DNA of 64,000 bases from Chiua virens (lineage: Eukaryota > Basidiomycota > Agaricomycetes > Boletales > Boletaceae): assembly GCA_019787685.1 (NCBI GenBank), contig JAHNUO010000008.1, forward strand, positions 1,860,001-1,924,000, written 5' to 3'. Below are positions 1 through 12,719 of the stretch, piece by piece. The notes beneath the pieces are model-generated. The model made no database searches. It saw only the letters and a list, made by a program, of their open reading frames with translations, and was not told the DNA's origin. The position numbers were made by a program, and so were the translations under genes. Numbering within the stretch: position 1 is the stretch's first letter; each line of letters begins with the position of its first letter.

Positions 1-640
1 TTGTAACAGCTTGAAAGCACTACATATCACTATGAATGCTACTATGACCTACCACAAGACAATAGAATCACCCTCAGGCTTGTATAAAATAATCCAACAA
101 ACCCTATAATATTTTCATAACATCTAGTATAGCTATCTAAAGTGTATCTAAACCCATATTAGCAAAACAGATCCAGGAGGGTGACATGGAATGGCCTGGT
201 GTGGCCATACAACACAGATGCAGGTTTGATGTCAGGGGATGGCTGGGGGTTGTGAGGGTGATGTACTTACTCGTGTGCATCTTTTCGGGTGTCAGATAGT
301 GCCTGTAGATGCATTGATGATGCTAGTGGGGTCAGGAATGGCATCACCTGATCAACAGGAAAACGTACAAAATGGACCTGGCTTTTCTCGCAGCAAAGAA
401 ATGGGTGCCATCTTGGTCCGTTGCAAGGCACCACAGGAGTGCTTAGAGGGTCTGAGTATGAAGGTCTACTGGTGCTGACCTTGTTCGTCGTATCGGAACA
501 CTTTTAGAGACCCATTGTGTAAACCAGTGTAGACGGTACCAGTGTTTTTCGGGTGAACGCAGGTGGGTTGGCTTGGGAGAACTGGCGTGCGTCGGAGGCA
601 AACATGATGTATGGACACGACATTGTCATCATCCATGCAT
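1..640. other. Leading stretch without a recognised gene
   Basis: I see no coding region with recognisable protein features here. The short open frames lack any family motif or plausible splice structure. The sequence is of ordinary composition and passes into the GTC-rich minisatellite near 640. Confidence 0.5.
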
Positions 641-2560
641 TATATCGTCGCTGCCATGTCCTCATCCTCATCGTCAGGCGAGGTGGCACAAGGGAGGTGG
701 TGACATGAGGAAGGTGAAGTGGCGCAAGGAGGTGAGGTGGAGGGGTCGTCGTCGTCGTGGCGTCCTCGTCGTCGTCGTCGTCCTCATGGGATCCTTGTCT
801 TCTTCATCATGGCGTCCTCCTCGTCCTCATGGCGTCCTCTTCATCTCGTCGTCGGGTGAGGTGGAGGTATCGTTGTCGTCGTTGCATCCTCATCATTGCA
901 ACGTTGCGATCGCGTCGTCGTTGCCGTCCTCGGGACCTGGTGGCACAAGGGTGGGGAATGATGGCGGGTGACATAGTAGGTGGGGTGCATCCTCCTCATC
1001 TCCATGGGATCCTTGTCTTCTTCATCGTGGCGTCCTCCTTCTTGTGGCGTCCTCTTCATCTCGTCATCAGGTGAGGTGGAGGTATCATTGTTGTTGTTGC
1101 ATCCTCGTTGTGATGTTGCGATCGCGTTGTCGTTGCCGTCCTTGGGACCTGGTGGCATAGTAGGTGGGGTGCGTCCTCCTCATCTCCGTGGCATCCTTCA
1201 AGTTGTCTTCCTCCTCGTAGCATCCTCGTCCTCGTCTTGTCCTCGTCGTTGTCGTCAGGTGAAGTGGCACGAGGATGGCGAGGTGGAGGCATCATTGTCA
1301 CGGTCGCATCGTCGTTATCGACCTTGGGCCTGGTGGCACGATGGGGGTGGCACAAGGGAGAGGATGGGGGATGACGGCAGGCGGCATAGTAGGTGGGGTT
1401 GCCAGTAGGTGCATCCTCCTCGTCGTCATCGTGGCGTCCCCGTCCTTGTTGTCATGGCATCTTTGTCTTCCTCATTGTGGCGTCCTCGTCGTCGCAGTCA
1501 CATCGCCATTGTTATCCTCGGGATATGTGGCACGATGGGAGTGACACAAGGGAGGCAGATGGCGATGGCGGGGTAGTAGGCAGGGTTGGGTGAGGTGCGT
1601 CGTCATTGTGTCGGTCTAGGCATCGGTCTAGGGTAAGGTGTGGGAGGTGGCGTGGCGTGGCATTGTCGTCGTGACTATGAATGGAAAGGGAGTCATGTGG
1701 TGGACCAGGTTGCACGAGGTTTGGTGCAAGGGAGAGAGGGGAGTGAAGTGGTGTAGCAGGCGGAGTTGAGTGAGGTGCGTCGTTGTTGTGGTCGCGTTCA
1801 TAGGGTGATGTGTAGGATGCGGAGTGAGGTTGCATCGTTGTTGTTGTGACTATGAAGGGAAAGGGCATGTGGTGGACCAGGTGGCACAAGGGTTGGCACA
1901 AGAGGGATGGTGGAAGTGAGGTGGTGTAGCAGGTGGAGTTGGGTGAGGTCCATTGTCGTCATCGTTGCGTTGTCGTCGTCGCATTGTCGTCGCATTGTCG
2001 TCGCATTGTCGTCATCACCACGAAGGGAGAGGGAGGAGTGTGTGGCATGAAGGAGAGGGATACCCACCACATCGCGTCGCATCGCCGTGTCACCATTCAT
2101 CACCACAAAGGGAGAGGGAGGGGTGCATGCCACCAGTGGCACGAAGGAGAGGAGATCCGGACTGGGTGGTGCAACCATGTCGCGATTGCGAAAATAAAAA
2201 TCCATGATTGTAGTTGTGCTTGAGTCTTCACTTCTGCTTGCCCGTTGAGAGCGACCAAATTTGACATACGATCCTGTCATGATTCTCATCCCGTCCGGCA
2301 AGATGTCAACCGCCCACAGGTACCGTTGGTAAGGTGAGATGTAGGAGGTGGGCTGAAGACTGAAGTACTGAAGCTTGAAGTGCCATCGCATCGTGGTGTC
2401 ACCATTCATCAACTTGTGGTGGCGCTGTCAAGTGAAGGGTGAGGCCTTGAGGTCACTGAGGTGTGGGAGGGGCGAGGTGTGATGGTGAGGGAGCTTGAGA
2501 CAAATACGACACGTGGACGCGACACGTTGTCACACCGTTGTCACATCGTCGCCCTCGGGT
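640..2560. repeat. GTC/GTCGTC-rich minisatellite block
   Basis: Low-complexity, strand-asymmetric DNA dominated by GTC, GTCGTC and GGTGG words. Long units repeat in tandem: a segment starting CATGGGATCCTTGTC near 784 returns near 1002, a period of about 218 bp, with a further partial copy near 1185. A second set, with GAGGTGCGTCGT words, recurs near 1590, 1770 and 1945. Every open frame here is compositional (Ser, Arg, His or Val runs), so I call no gene. Confidence 0.75.
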
Positions 2561-2825
2561 GAGATGCAGCAGGGCAGACATCTCTACATGAAATAAAACA
2601 GACCAAGCAGCATACAATTCTCCCAAATCTAAGTACCATTACAAAGTACCAGTGTACTCTCTAATCCCGACACTGTTCCAACTGGCAATTGCGGATAGCA
2701 TTCTTGAACACGCGACTCGGCACGGCAACCTTCCTATTCTCACCCATAGCTTCACTCCCCGGGATGCCAGCATTGACACTGAACATTCAAATCAGCCACT
2801 TTCGTCAATTGTGCTGGACATCCAC

Positions 2826-4546
2826 TTACCAGCCATTGTTGTAGACACCTTGTAACAACTTGTCGAGTAGTTTGTATTCAGCCGTTTCGCGATGGAAGTC
2901 TTCGAGTGTGGCCATGTGAGTGAGGTAGATGGGTGAATACTCCTCTCTGGTGAACGAGACTTGCGCGCAACTCCCCTGAGCCCACTCATCGATAGCACAA
3001 TGAAGCTAAATACGAACACATCAGCAATATATTCCGAGTATTAATAGACATCCGTACCACTGCCACTGCGAGAGCAAAGCCTGGACGGGGGAATGGATTG
3101 TAGTAGCTAGACCACCTTACGCCTTCATCCTTCCTACTCTTGAATAAAACTTCATTGATGACAGATTGGATTTCTGGATTCCCGTATGGTCCACTGTGCT
3201 CGTCAACTGACCCACCCCGAGTCTAAAGAAAGAGTGAGCCACAACACAAGCTGACAAAGAAACACTTACATGGAAAGTGAATGCTGCCTCATCGAGGAGC
3301 ACCTGGACAAGGAGCTGGTTTTTCTCGATCACTGTTGGGTCTGCGCTGGCTTGGAACCCAAATGCGGTTTGGACAATTGCACGCGCTTTAGTTTTAAATT
3401 GTCCGCGGGTTTGAGATCCATGTTGAGTGAGCTAAACGAAATGTTATTTTCGTGAATCTGAATCAGTGATCACGTACCAGTTTAAAGTTCCTCTCATCCA
3501 ACGCCATCTCACCAGCGATCTCATGCTGCTTGCATGCTAAAGTCCAAGCCTCCCTGGCCCAGTTATATTCACCGTCAGGGGAAGGGTAAGGGTTCACCGT
3601 AAGTAAACGACCACGATAAATTCCGATGGCAGTCTTGACGACCGGTAACGTGCTCGGGTCACAGTCTGAAGCACGAGCGCGCTGCTTACCACCCGTCCTG
3701 GATTTCCTTCCAGCGCTCAGAGCAGAGGCCTTGACCTCCCTGGGCTGAAAAGCCTTGGATGGTAAGGCCCCATGAGACTCATCATTGTCGCTGATGATCT
3801 CCACGCAGCAGGCACATTTTCTCGGCGTGGGCTCGTCATCTGCACTGTGAACCGTGCTAAAACTGTCCAAGGCAGTTGCAGTGCAGTTGGAATCGGTGTC
3901 CATATCCGGCAGCTCTGAGGGGTCTTCGTCATCGGGCTCATAGTCACGATCACGGTCGTCGTCACAATCAGTGGGTTCGAGTTCCCTGATACTACACATG
4001 TCAGTATGTAATTTGTAGAGGAATGCCAACTCACGATTCAGAATGTGCACGCTTGAGTGGCATACGAGGGATTACTTCACCCTCACTGGATTCTTGTTCC
4101 ATGGCGTACGATGCAGCCCTGCGATTGACCATGGGTGCCTTGTATGCTTTCTTTTCAGACGGGATCATCATAAAGGGCTTTCCTGGCCTTATCACGCCGA
4201 GTTGTAGTCCTTTAACCGGTGGCACGCTACCCTTTCGCGCCACCAGTTGAGTTGCTAAGAGCGTCTCGTGGCGAACTAAGGGCCTCCCTATGGACCTGGC
4301 AGAAAACTGTGGCATGGAAATTTGGCAATGACATCCAACCATTGACCCTAAGTCACTCACTGCGTTGTCAGGTGCGAGTCGGGTGGGACGGGACTGATCG
4401 GTTTGGGCACTGGTCCCACTCTCGAGTCCCTTAGCAGCCTTTGTCACCTGCTCGCGCCTAAGCGTCCGCTCAGCTTGGCATTTCGCCTTGTCAGTAGACG
4501 CCTTTTCAGCTGCTACCTTTTCATGTTCTCTTTCCCCTGTGTTCAC
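2826..4546 (-). CDS. DUF6532-domain protein (function unknown)
   Basis: Spliced minus-strand gene. The 5' part is charged and low complexity: Glu/Lys/Arg-rich, then an acidic Asp/Glu run near 3930-3990. The conserved part begins near 3655 with LPVVKTAIGIYRGRLL and continues through a NWAREAWTLACKQHEIAG stretch. Further exons carry TRGQFKTKARAIVQTAFGF and LLVQVLLDEAAFTFH and end at a TAA at 2826-2828. This is the layout of DUF6532, a family expanded in Agaricomycetes with no known function. The domain is near its C-terminus, as usual for the family. The start is uncertain: the longest frame begins with GTG at 4546 just after a possible acceptor, so an upstream exon between about 4560 and 4970 is likely. 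It lies tail-out from the minisatellite and diverges from the Plavaka relic. Confidence 0.7.
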
Positions 4547-5326
4547 TTTTCATCTCTGTATTCACGCAACGAAATGAGAATATTACCTTGCATTACTTGA
4601 AATTTTTCGCTGGGGCGAGAAACACGGCCTGACCGTGTGGAGTCAGTGTGCATGAACGGCATGTCGTCAAGAACTTTAGGTATCTGGGCTATTAAGAAAC
4701 GAGTAGGGGTTGCAACGATGATGTGGGGAGTGATGATGCGGCTGAGGAGAGAAGCAGCAGCCTTTTATATTCAAGAAGGTAAGAGGAACGTACCAAGTGG
4801 GATGGCCATTTAATCACACCATTCTGCCGATGTTTTTTGCAAGCGGTGAGCCATAAACAAAAGGGTCCATGGGTCACGATCATCGCAATGCACGCTTGTG
4901 GAGCAGACCTGGATGAAGCAAGAGTGGTGGCTGGAGAAGAGTCAGTATGTGGGTTGGATGCATCGGACAAACCACGAGTCGCTTACCAAGACATCAGCCT
5001 GATAGTGGAGCCGAAGGGCGGCGAATCGAGCCACACCGACATACGCAGCAGAGGATCTACTATTCGGGTTAGTGTCCATTCATGACGGTCACTGATTGGA
5101 TCGGTGCAATAAATGATGGTTACGCCGGCTGCAGGGCCCTAAGGAAAATATGTGGGTCCTTGGGTTATTGGTTCGGCATAGCGGTGATTATGACGCCCGG
5201 ATGGACGGTCGGGTACATCGGGTACGTTCATTGAACTGGGCAGTCACTAGATTATAAGTTAGTGATGGCAAGCTAAGATGGGTTAAACTTGCCTCGTCGA
5301 GCAACAGTACTCCGTCACTTTCATCC
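4547..5326. other. Spacer between DUF6532 gene and Plavaka relic
   Basis: May hold the first exon and promoter of the DUF6532 gene and the left flank of the Plavaka element. A minus-strand frame at 4692-4970 begins with a true ATG but has no recognisable domain. I could not identify terminal inverted repeats for the transposon here. Confidence 0.4.
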
Positions 5327-8285
5327 ATGCCACCCATCAGACAATCTTGCGGCCACTGTGGGCTGATTTTTCCCACTGCCAGCGGAGTGTGATGTCATAT
5401 TGCTCATTCGCGAGCATGTCGTGCACATTTGGAGTCCAAACTGGCAGCTCCTGCTGCCGTGGCACCCATTGATGGTGCAGTTCCTGGTATCCTCGTTGAT
5501 CAGTACGAACACAATGAGGAAGACGAAGACAATGAAGGCTTACCACAGCATGCACCTTGGTATGGCCCTCCCCAAGTGGAACCTGACACAGAGAACGAAA
5601 ACGAAAATGGAGATGTAAGATGTGCTGAAGAAGACATGACCACATATCGTTACATTCAAGAATTTAATGAGAAGGGTGCTGCAAATATCCTCGGGATTGG
5701 CAAGACCGCATTTGATGTGATGAGGGCAAGTCAAGAAGCAGCTGGACAGGGAGATTACGCCCCCTTTACTGATAGAGATGAATGGGAGTTAGCAGAATGG
5801 CTCATCAAAAACGTGAACCAACGAGCAACAGACGAATTCCTGAAACTTGGCATAGTGAGTTCAGTGGTTAACGATTCCATGGAAGTGACTCACCAAGGTA
5901 TGAAACAGACAAGGACATGCACTCAACCCTGCTTTCAAAACAAGAAAGCTTTCCTGAATGTTGTCGATCAGCTCCCAACGGGACCTGAGTGGACGTGCGA
6001 GCTTATTCGCGTGCATGGGGACGTTGAGGATGAAGCCAATGAAGGGGATCGCAACGCTGAAGAATTGGAATTGTGGATCAGAGATCCAGTCACCTGTGTT
6101 CAGGAACTGATCGGTAATCCAGCTTTTGACGGGGAAATTGCATACATACCGGAGAGAGTGTACACAGATGCGGATGGACAAAGTTGGCGGTACGATGAGA
6201 TGTGGACGGGCAACTGGTGGTGGGAAATGCAAGTAAGTGTCTCTATCTGATAAGGACGCACGCACCTGACTTGGAGGAACCAAAGCAGCGTATGCCAGAG
6301 GGTGTCATGATAGCTCCTGTGATCTTGGCATCCAATAAGACACAGCTCTCGCGTTTCAAAGGTGACAAAAACGCGTGGCCTGTGTACCTAAGTATAGGAA
6401 ATATATCAAAAGAAGTCCGTTGTCAGCCATCACGCCAGGCATCGATTCTGATTGGGTACTTACCTGCATCCAAACTGGACCTGTTCGACGACAATTCCAT
6501 TGCAGGCCAGTGTCTGTTTCACTACTGCATGAAGAGGTTAGTTGAACCCCCGGTGGCTGCAGGACGGGATGGCATTGAAACTATTTGTGCAGATGGTCGA
6601 ATACGGCGAATTTACCTTATATTGGCGGCATACATTGGGGATCACCCCGAGCAATGTCTGGTTACCTGTTGCGCCCAGAACTGATGCCCCAAATGCCTCG
6701 TGCGTGCAGACGAGAGAGGTGAGAACCGGCAATTTCCGCTTCGTGACAAAACACATACCATTCACACACTCCACGCACAAGCCTCGGGCCGTTACCCTCC
6801 CAACTTCATTGCCCATGGCCTTCGACCCGTCTTCTCCCCCTTCTGGGCGGATCTTCCCCATTCCGATATTTTTTTGGCCATCACCTCCGATATCCTACAC
6901 CAGCTCCATCAAGGTATTTTCAAGGACCATCTAAAAAACTGGTGTGCTACCATTGCCGGATCTGAGGACCTTGACACCCGCTTTCAGGCCATGCCAATCC
7001 ATTCGGGGCAGCGATACTTCAAGGATGGCATCAGTAAAATCAAACAATGGACAGGTGCGGATCACAAGCAAGTCCAGCATGTATTCATTGGTGCGCTTGT
7101 TGGCACGACTCCTCCAGACACCATCAAAGCAGCATGACACCTTCTTGACTTCATTTACATTGCCCAATATCAGTCTCACACCGAGGATACTCTACATGCA
7201 TTGCAAAATGCTCTGGATGGCTTTCATGTAGCGAAGGAAAGTTTTGTTGAGCATGGATGCTGCACTCACTTCAACATACCTAAGTTTCACTTGCTAACCC
7301 ATTATGTAGCAACTATCAAGGCATTAGGAAGTTTGGACGGGTTTAATTCAGAACACTCGGAACGTCTCCATATCGACTATGCAAAGAAGGCCTACGCTGC
7401 AAGTAACCGAAAGGATTACACTATCCAGATGACACGATGGTTGCAACAGCAAGAGGCATTCATCCAATTCAAATGCTTTCTTGCTTGGCGGAATCACACT
7501 CCTCCCCCAGTTGTGGGCTTACAGGCTCCTCAAGCTATCACACGGTATCGGATCTCACGACGGGCTCACTTTACCCAGAAACCCATTCGGTATCTTGAAG
7601 AACATCATGACGCCGTGTGCTTCATACCTGCCCTTCAAGTTTTCCTTGATTCGCTACCCCCAACTCGGAATGGCCAACGCTTCTACCGAGCCAATATACA
7701 CGATCGCTTTGATTGTTTCAAAACGATGACACTGGATTTACCTACCAGCGAACACATGCCGAGCAAGAACCACACAAGAGTTCATGCTTACCCTTCTCGT
7801 TTAAATGGACCACGCAAACCACGCTCACCCGCAAGGTTCGACACAGTTCTCATACGGGAACACTCGGAATTGGAGCATGGGAGTGGGTTCCATGGTACGT
7901 ACACTAGCAGGTACTAAGTCGCTTGCTAATTGCGTGTTTTTCAGGACTGCGGGTGGCCCAGGTTCGAGCCATCTTCAGATTGCCTCCACACCTAGGTGAT
8001 AGTTGTACGCCATTGGCGTACGTTCACTGGTTCAAGCCCCTGCGCCAGATTGATGAAGTGGTGGGGATGTTTCGGATCAGCCGCTCAACACGCTACCATC
8101 GACCGCATGCTGCTGTGGTTCCTGTAGACCGCATAGTTCAAGTTTGTCACCTCATACCCAAGTTCCTGAATGGCGCCATCCATCCTCACTGGATTCAGGG
8201 CCACGCGCTGGCTGAAGCTGAAACATTTTATCTCAACAGATATATTGACTTTCGGCTTTTTGAACAGTACAGGAGACACTTGTAA
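5327..8285 (+). pseudogene. Plavaka-type DDE transposase, inactivated
   Basis: Plavaka elements are CACTA-like DNA transposons of fungi. The ATG at 5327 opens a short leader into a C2H2-like finger (CGHCGLIF, Cys near 5345-5356). The body follows after an intron of about 54 bp that starts with GTAAGT near 6234. Family landmarks, in order: APVILASNKTQLSRFKGDKN, NAWPVYLSIGNISKEVR, CPKCL after a TGA, DILHQLHQGIFKDHLKNW near 6890, and FNSEHSERLHIDYAKKAY near 7345. The C-terminal part matches the usual SRSTR...HLIP region and ends at 8285. Three in-frame TGA codons break it at 5390-5392, 6682-6684 and 7135-7137, each at a position consistent with a former CGA Arg codon. No other frameshift is needed, so decay looks recent and mostly by point mutation. 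No mobile activity from this copy is expected. Confidence 0.85.
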
Positions 8286-8399
8286 CTGTGTGGGAGGGGG
8301 GCGGGGAGGCGGTAAGTAACGTGTTTCGTCTTCTTTGCACATTGTTGACCATGACTGTATCATAGCTAATTTTTCTCTTCCGTTGTCAGACAATTGGTG

Positions 8400-8970
8400 G
8401 GACGGACTGACAGGTAGTCGACTCAGACCATGACTCCAGGGACGGCTTGTATTGCCGGTCACCATCTCTTTATATCGGCGTTCATGCTCGCGTCAAAGGT
8501 CATCTGCAATAGTACGTATTCCAACAAATCGTGGTCCATCATCACTCAGGGCATGTTTCAGCTGTGCGAGATCAACCAGATAGAGAGGAGTGATGTGCCA
8601 GTACCTCGAGTGGGAACTAAACGTCAACCTCATTATCCTAAGGGAGTTCAAGGACTATGATACGAAAAGATTTCGTCGGTTTCAGTCCCTACCCCACATA
8701 CATTCTTCCATCGACAAAGAAGTCTACCCTGCCACCTTCAGTGAACCCCTTCGCGGCATCATCAAGCACCAGCCCATCTCTCTCATATGGCCAGCAATAT
8801 CCTTCCCCGCCCAAGCCGGTATTGCCCCCTTCTCCCAACCTCTCTGCATCCTATATGACTCCCCCCACTCCCCCCGATACCTCCTCCCCATCCTATTCAC
8901 CTTCGCCATCTCTGGCCTCTTCTGCATCGCCCCCGACGCCTGGGTATCGAGACGCCAGGATCATGTCCGC
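8400..8970 (+). pseudogene. Pcl/Pho85-type cyclin, upstream fragment (5' truncated)
   Basis: Remnant of a fungal cyclin that partners a Pho85-like kinase. The cyclin box core is readable: HHLFISAFMLASKVICN, then TYSNKSWSIITQGMFQL, then CQYLEWELNVNLI, then a Pro/Ser-rich tail with YPTYILPSTKKS and SASYMTPPTPPDT. Two +1-type frameshifts are needed, near 8590 and near 8650. The N-terminal part of the cyclin box is missing, and the end of the Plavaka relic lies just upstream, so that insertion or a rearrangement may have removed it. The reading frame runs straight into the LTR element at 8971 and resumes at 14463. Recognition rests on my knowledge of agaricomycete cyclins and needs a search to confirm. 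Confidence 0.7.
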
Positions 8971-9676
8971 TGTAGGAGTTAGATACTCCCTACGGTTGTA
9001 GGATACATTTTCCTCGCTCTTCATCATGTCATATCATCTCCCGTCTCATCCACCATCGACTTCGTGCCAGCCCGGTTTCATTCCTAGCATTTACAGATCA
9101 TCCGAGTCCAATCCGAGTCCAATCCGAGTCAACGCGATCCAATCCGGTGCTTTCGTACGTATTCCGCTTCATCCGATTTGACTTGTTCTACTCGATTTGG
9201 CCTTATTAAGGTCATTACTATCCTAACACCTTCCCTTTCTTTGTCATCTACAAGGTTTGACACCCCTTCTTTCCATACTCACCCTACGTCAATCCTGTAC
9301 ACTTACTTAGGGTCAGATTACCTTTAACAGTCCTGGGTTATGCCCAGGACTATAAAACCCTGTTTCTAACACAAAAATATTGTCTTTCTGCGTTCAGGAG
9401 ATCTCCTGTTTACTCTCCCGTGCGTGAGTGAGCTGGGTAGTTTCTCTTTACCTCGTCCTATTGTTCCTCGACGTCTCATCTACTCGAATCAATACTCTCA
9501 TCGCTTTGCCTCCACCCGGATACTTTTATATCGACCGCTTTTCATTCCGGATTGTCCAGCAGCTTCTAGGACTCTTAGACAAACCTGAATCCATCATCCC
9601 TTCAAACATAACCCCCCTTGGGACGAACCTATCGCCCCACCTTTCTTCTCATTCAACCTTATATTACTTACCTTCA
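8971..9676 (+). repeat. Left LTR (706 bp) of the Gag-only element
   Basis: Direct copy of 13757-14462, TG...CA ended. It contains a promoter-like block: an 8-bp stem hairpin at 9330-9350 (GTCCTGGG / CCCAGGAC) directly followed by TATAAAA at 9351. Differences from the right LTR seen by eye are 9052 A versus G and 9315 A versus G, both CpG to CpA. Confidence 0.9.
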
Positions 9677-9678
9677 AC

Positions 9679-9697
9679 TGGAGCCCACCGCGAGGGG
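9679..9697 (+). promoter_or_regulatory. Candidate tRNA primer binding site
   Basis: TGGAGCCCACCGCGAGG begins two bases after the end of the left LTR. Position and the leading TGG, complementary to a tRNA CCA end, fit a primer binding site. I did not assign the tRNA. Confidence 0.5.
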
Positions 9698-9985
9698 TGG
9701 TTTCAGAAGGGTCGGATTCGGACGTCTTTGCTCTCCTACTGCTTTTCCTTCATTTTGCCGCACACCTTGCCTACACCCGTCCCAGACTTGTGCCTTATCC
9801 GGTTTCACAAACCTTATATTTTTTTCGGATCCGGTTACGATACCTTCTGACTTTTAGTCCCTGTTCACCCTGCTCACACCCCTGTACCGTTACTAACCCT
9901 TCCGCCGTGTCTCACGATACATCCGCCCTTAGCTACGAAGGTCACGAGCGCATCAGACAATCAACTGACACCATTTCCGTCCATC

Positions 9986-12034
9986 ATGATCGCGGCTAGC
10001 ATAATCCGGATGCCGTATCGAGGCACCCTGGATGCACCAACCTTCAGCGGAAAAGCTTCCCATCTCCAACCATATCTAGACGACGACGACTTTCTTTGCA
10101 CATGCGTCGGACTGCCCCAATCGAAGAAAGTACGGTATGCATTGCATTATGTCGATCCCAGTATACGTGACCTTTGGGAGACCCTACCTGAAGCGGTTGC
10201 CAATCCACCGGATTGGCAGGCGTTCGTTATAGCCGTCAAGACACTCTACCCGGAACTCAATAACCGGTACCGTTTCGAGGATCTCCAAAATCTCGTCAAT
10301 CACTATCGATCCAAGTCAATGCGCTCCCTTGACGAGCTGGGGAAGTATATTCGGGAATTTACAAAAGTAGCATCATTCCTTCTCACCCGACAATGAATAG
10401 CAACTCTTGATCGAGACTTTCTTTTTCTTAGTGGTTTCCCAGTCGATTTACAGTACGAGATTCGTCGACGGTTAGCGATCCTGCAACCGGATATCCACCC
10501 GGATGCCTCGTATGTGCTCGATGACGTTCGTGACGCAGCCGAGTTTCTTTTATCAGGATCACATTCTTATTTTACACCTACACCTTCGCTTTGCCTTCGA
10601 TCACCTTCACTTTCGCTACCTGACACTTACAATCCGCTTCTGTATAACCGACCCATCTCTTCATCCGTTTTTATTTCACCATCAATCCAAGGACCGCCTA
10701 CTAACTCGTATAGTGTTGCGGTTATCGCACCGGTTACGGACATCAACCCGTGTGTTGCTCTGTCATCGCGACCGTCGGTTACGGAACGACTGACGGATTT
10801 TATTATCGATTTGACCGTGTTAACTGAACCGGTCTCACCACTCTCAACCCCGATTGCACCTCGTGCAACCGTCATCACGACACCTCTCAGCATCACAGAC
10901 GCACGGTCAGCCTGTCCTTGCGACCTACTTGACATCGAACCGGACACTCTGTCATATTCGGTAACAACTTGGCTGGTAATACACGACACAGCACCACGTC
11001 CAATCGAAACCGGTTGTGATTTGGACGATCCAAATGACAGATCAGTAGAACCTATAATCAGCCCCGCCATTTCCCAGCTACGAAATACCCCCGTTGTCGT
11101 GTCCGCACTCGGTCTCGCATCCGATCCGGCCTCTCGTCCCATTCCCCCGAAATCACTCTCAAATGCTCCCTATCGACCCATCCCCCATTCGCGCCGATCA
11201 TTTTCCCTTTTCCTACTACAGCTGCTCCATCTGCGGACTGCTATTGTACTGAGTCAGGCGTTACTGGCCGGTAATATCGTTTCGATCCGCAGCATACACG
11301 AGCCCCCTCGGCTGTACCCTGACCGTTTCAGGCATTCATTTTTATCTATTTTTGTTTCATACCCGCGCAAGACTAACATTTTAGGACGAACGAGTGTCAG
11401 CCGGTTTGTAAAGGATCGTCATGATCCGCCGGCTGAGACAGTCCCAACCGGTCGTATCTGGATCGCTGCCGTTTGCATACTCCCAAGGCCCACGAAACAT
11501 CTGAACGTTCGTGCGGGCACCTTTCAACTACTCATTCTACCTACACACGAGTCCTTACCCCATTTTAATCCGCCTCCTTCTTGCATTTGTTCATCCGCGT
11601 TCCTGTCGTTTACTATTCAAGTTCCCCTCGTTCACATCCGGTCTTCCGTTACGGCCGCTTTGCCTTCGTCCTCACCATCCGCCTGGGTAGCCAGTTTCAC
11701 CGCAGAGCCTTCAAAACTTAATCCGCCTATTCCCCATCTGTCACTGCTTAATCCGCGAGTACATATAACGCAGCCCTTGCATACTTTCGATGCCCGGGAG
11801 GTCATCATTTCAAGTTCCCCTCGGTGTGAGCTTGGTTGGTACCTAATGCCAAGCTCAGTTTTTCACGTTTTTAGTCGCATAACACGCACTTTCGATGCCA
11901 TCCGCTCGTATACGGATCCGTTTCTGCGCATTACTAACCGGTTCATTGATTTTATAGTTCAACCTGATGATCCGCCGTTGTTAGTCGACGTCGCGACTAC
12001 TTGGCAATGGTCCAAGCATCGTCTCAAAGCATAA
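9986..12034 (+). pseudogene. Gag-like ORF of the LTR element, one internal TGA
   Basis: The ATG at 9986 opens a retrotransposon Gag-type protein: a PTFSGKASHLQPYLDD start, LPQSKKVRYALHYV, FVIAVKTLYPELN and LDELGKYIREFTKV. An in-frame TGA at 10394-10396 splits it. The same frame then continues with FLFLSGFPVDLQYEIRRRL and a long Pro/Ser/Thr-rich region to the stop ending at 12034, about 680 codons in all. Frame continuity on both sides of a single TGA suggests a CGA to TGA change rather than a natural end. The C-terminal two thirds resembles a linker, and I see no zinc knuckle. Gag would package element RNA into particles, probably together with Pol supplied by another element. Confidence 0.65.
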
Positions 12035-12040
12035 AACATA

Positions 12041-12719
12041 AAGTCAGCCATATGATACGTATCCATCTCTACCCCGGGATTCGATCTGGTGCCTCTAAAA
12101 CAACGAAAACCGCCGATAAACACACAGACAATTTATATGATACACTCTTTCCTTCGATACAACAAGACAGAAAAATAAAACAACAAAACCATTCGTATAC
12201 TGCCAGTTCCTTTGTCTTCGATCATAACCGTTGTTATTTAGATATTCACTTTTGCTACTACTTCTTTTCTCTCATCTGAAACCAAATACTGTCATACGCA
12301 ATCCGGCCACTCGGCGAAGCGATTAGTGCAGGTATAGACTCGAAAGATGACCGAAGAAGACAAGCCGGATGGACAACCGCACCCCGTATTAATTATTCTC
12401 ATTTCTTTTCACTCACATTTCGTTTTATTGATCACTTTCCATTCATTGCTTAATTAGGGATTGCGACCGGATTGGACAGAGGACACGGATCGATTGCTAT
12501 ACTACGACACAGCGGGAACGACGACTCTATCTACAGAAGCCGTAGTACGGCCTTCACCTTCTCCAACTCAGCCTCCTTCGACGCGGCTTCGGCCTTGCCT
12601 TGCGCGTATCCGGAACCAGATTGGACGGTTCCGCGAACAGTCGGCCCGGTGGTACGAATACCACCGGTTTTTGCGAAGCTAAACCATGTATTAATACACG
12701 CGGATTGATGAGCAACGTG
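12041..12719. other. Interior spacer of the LTR element
   Basis: About 680 bp between the end of Gag and the 3' end of the antisense gene. A/T-rich near 12170-12260 and 12400-12450. I see no reverse transcriptase or integrase motif here on either strand. Confidence 0.5.

Noticed and set aside
573..2412. Several long open frames on both strands in the first 2.4 kb
   Set aside because: They are translations of GTC/GGTGG repeats, with runs of Ser, Arg, His or Val and no domain; overlapping frames on both strands are open for the same reason.
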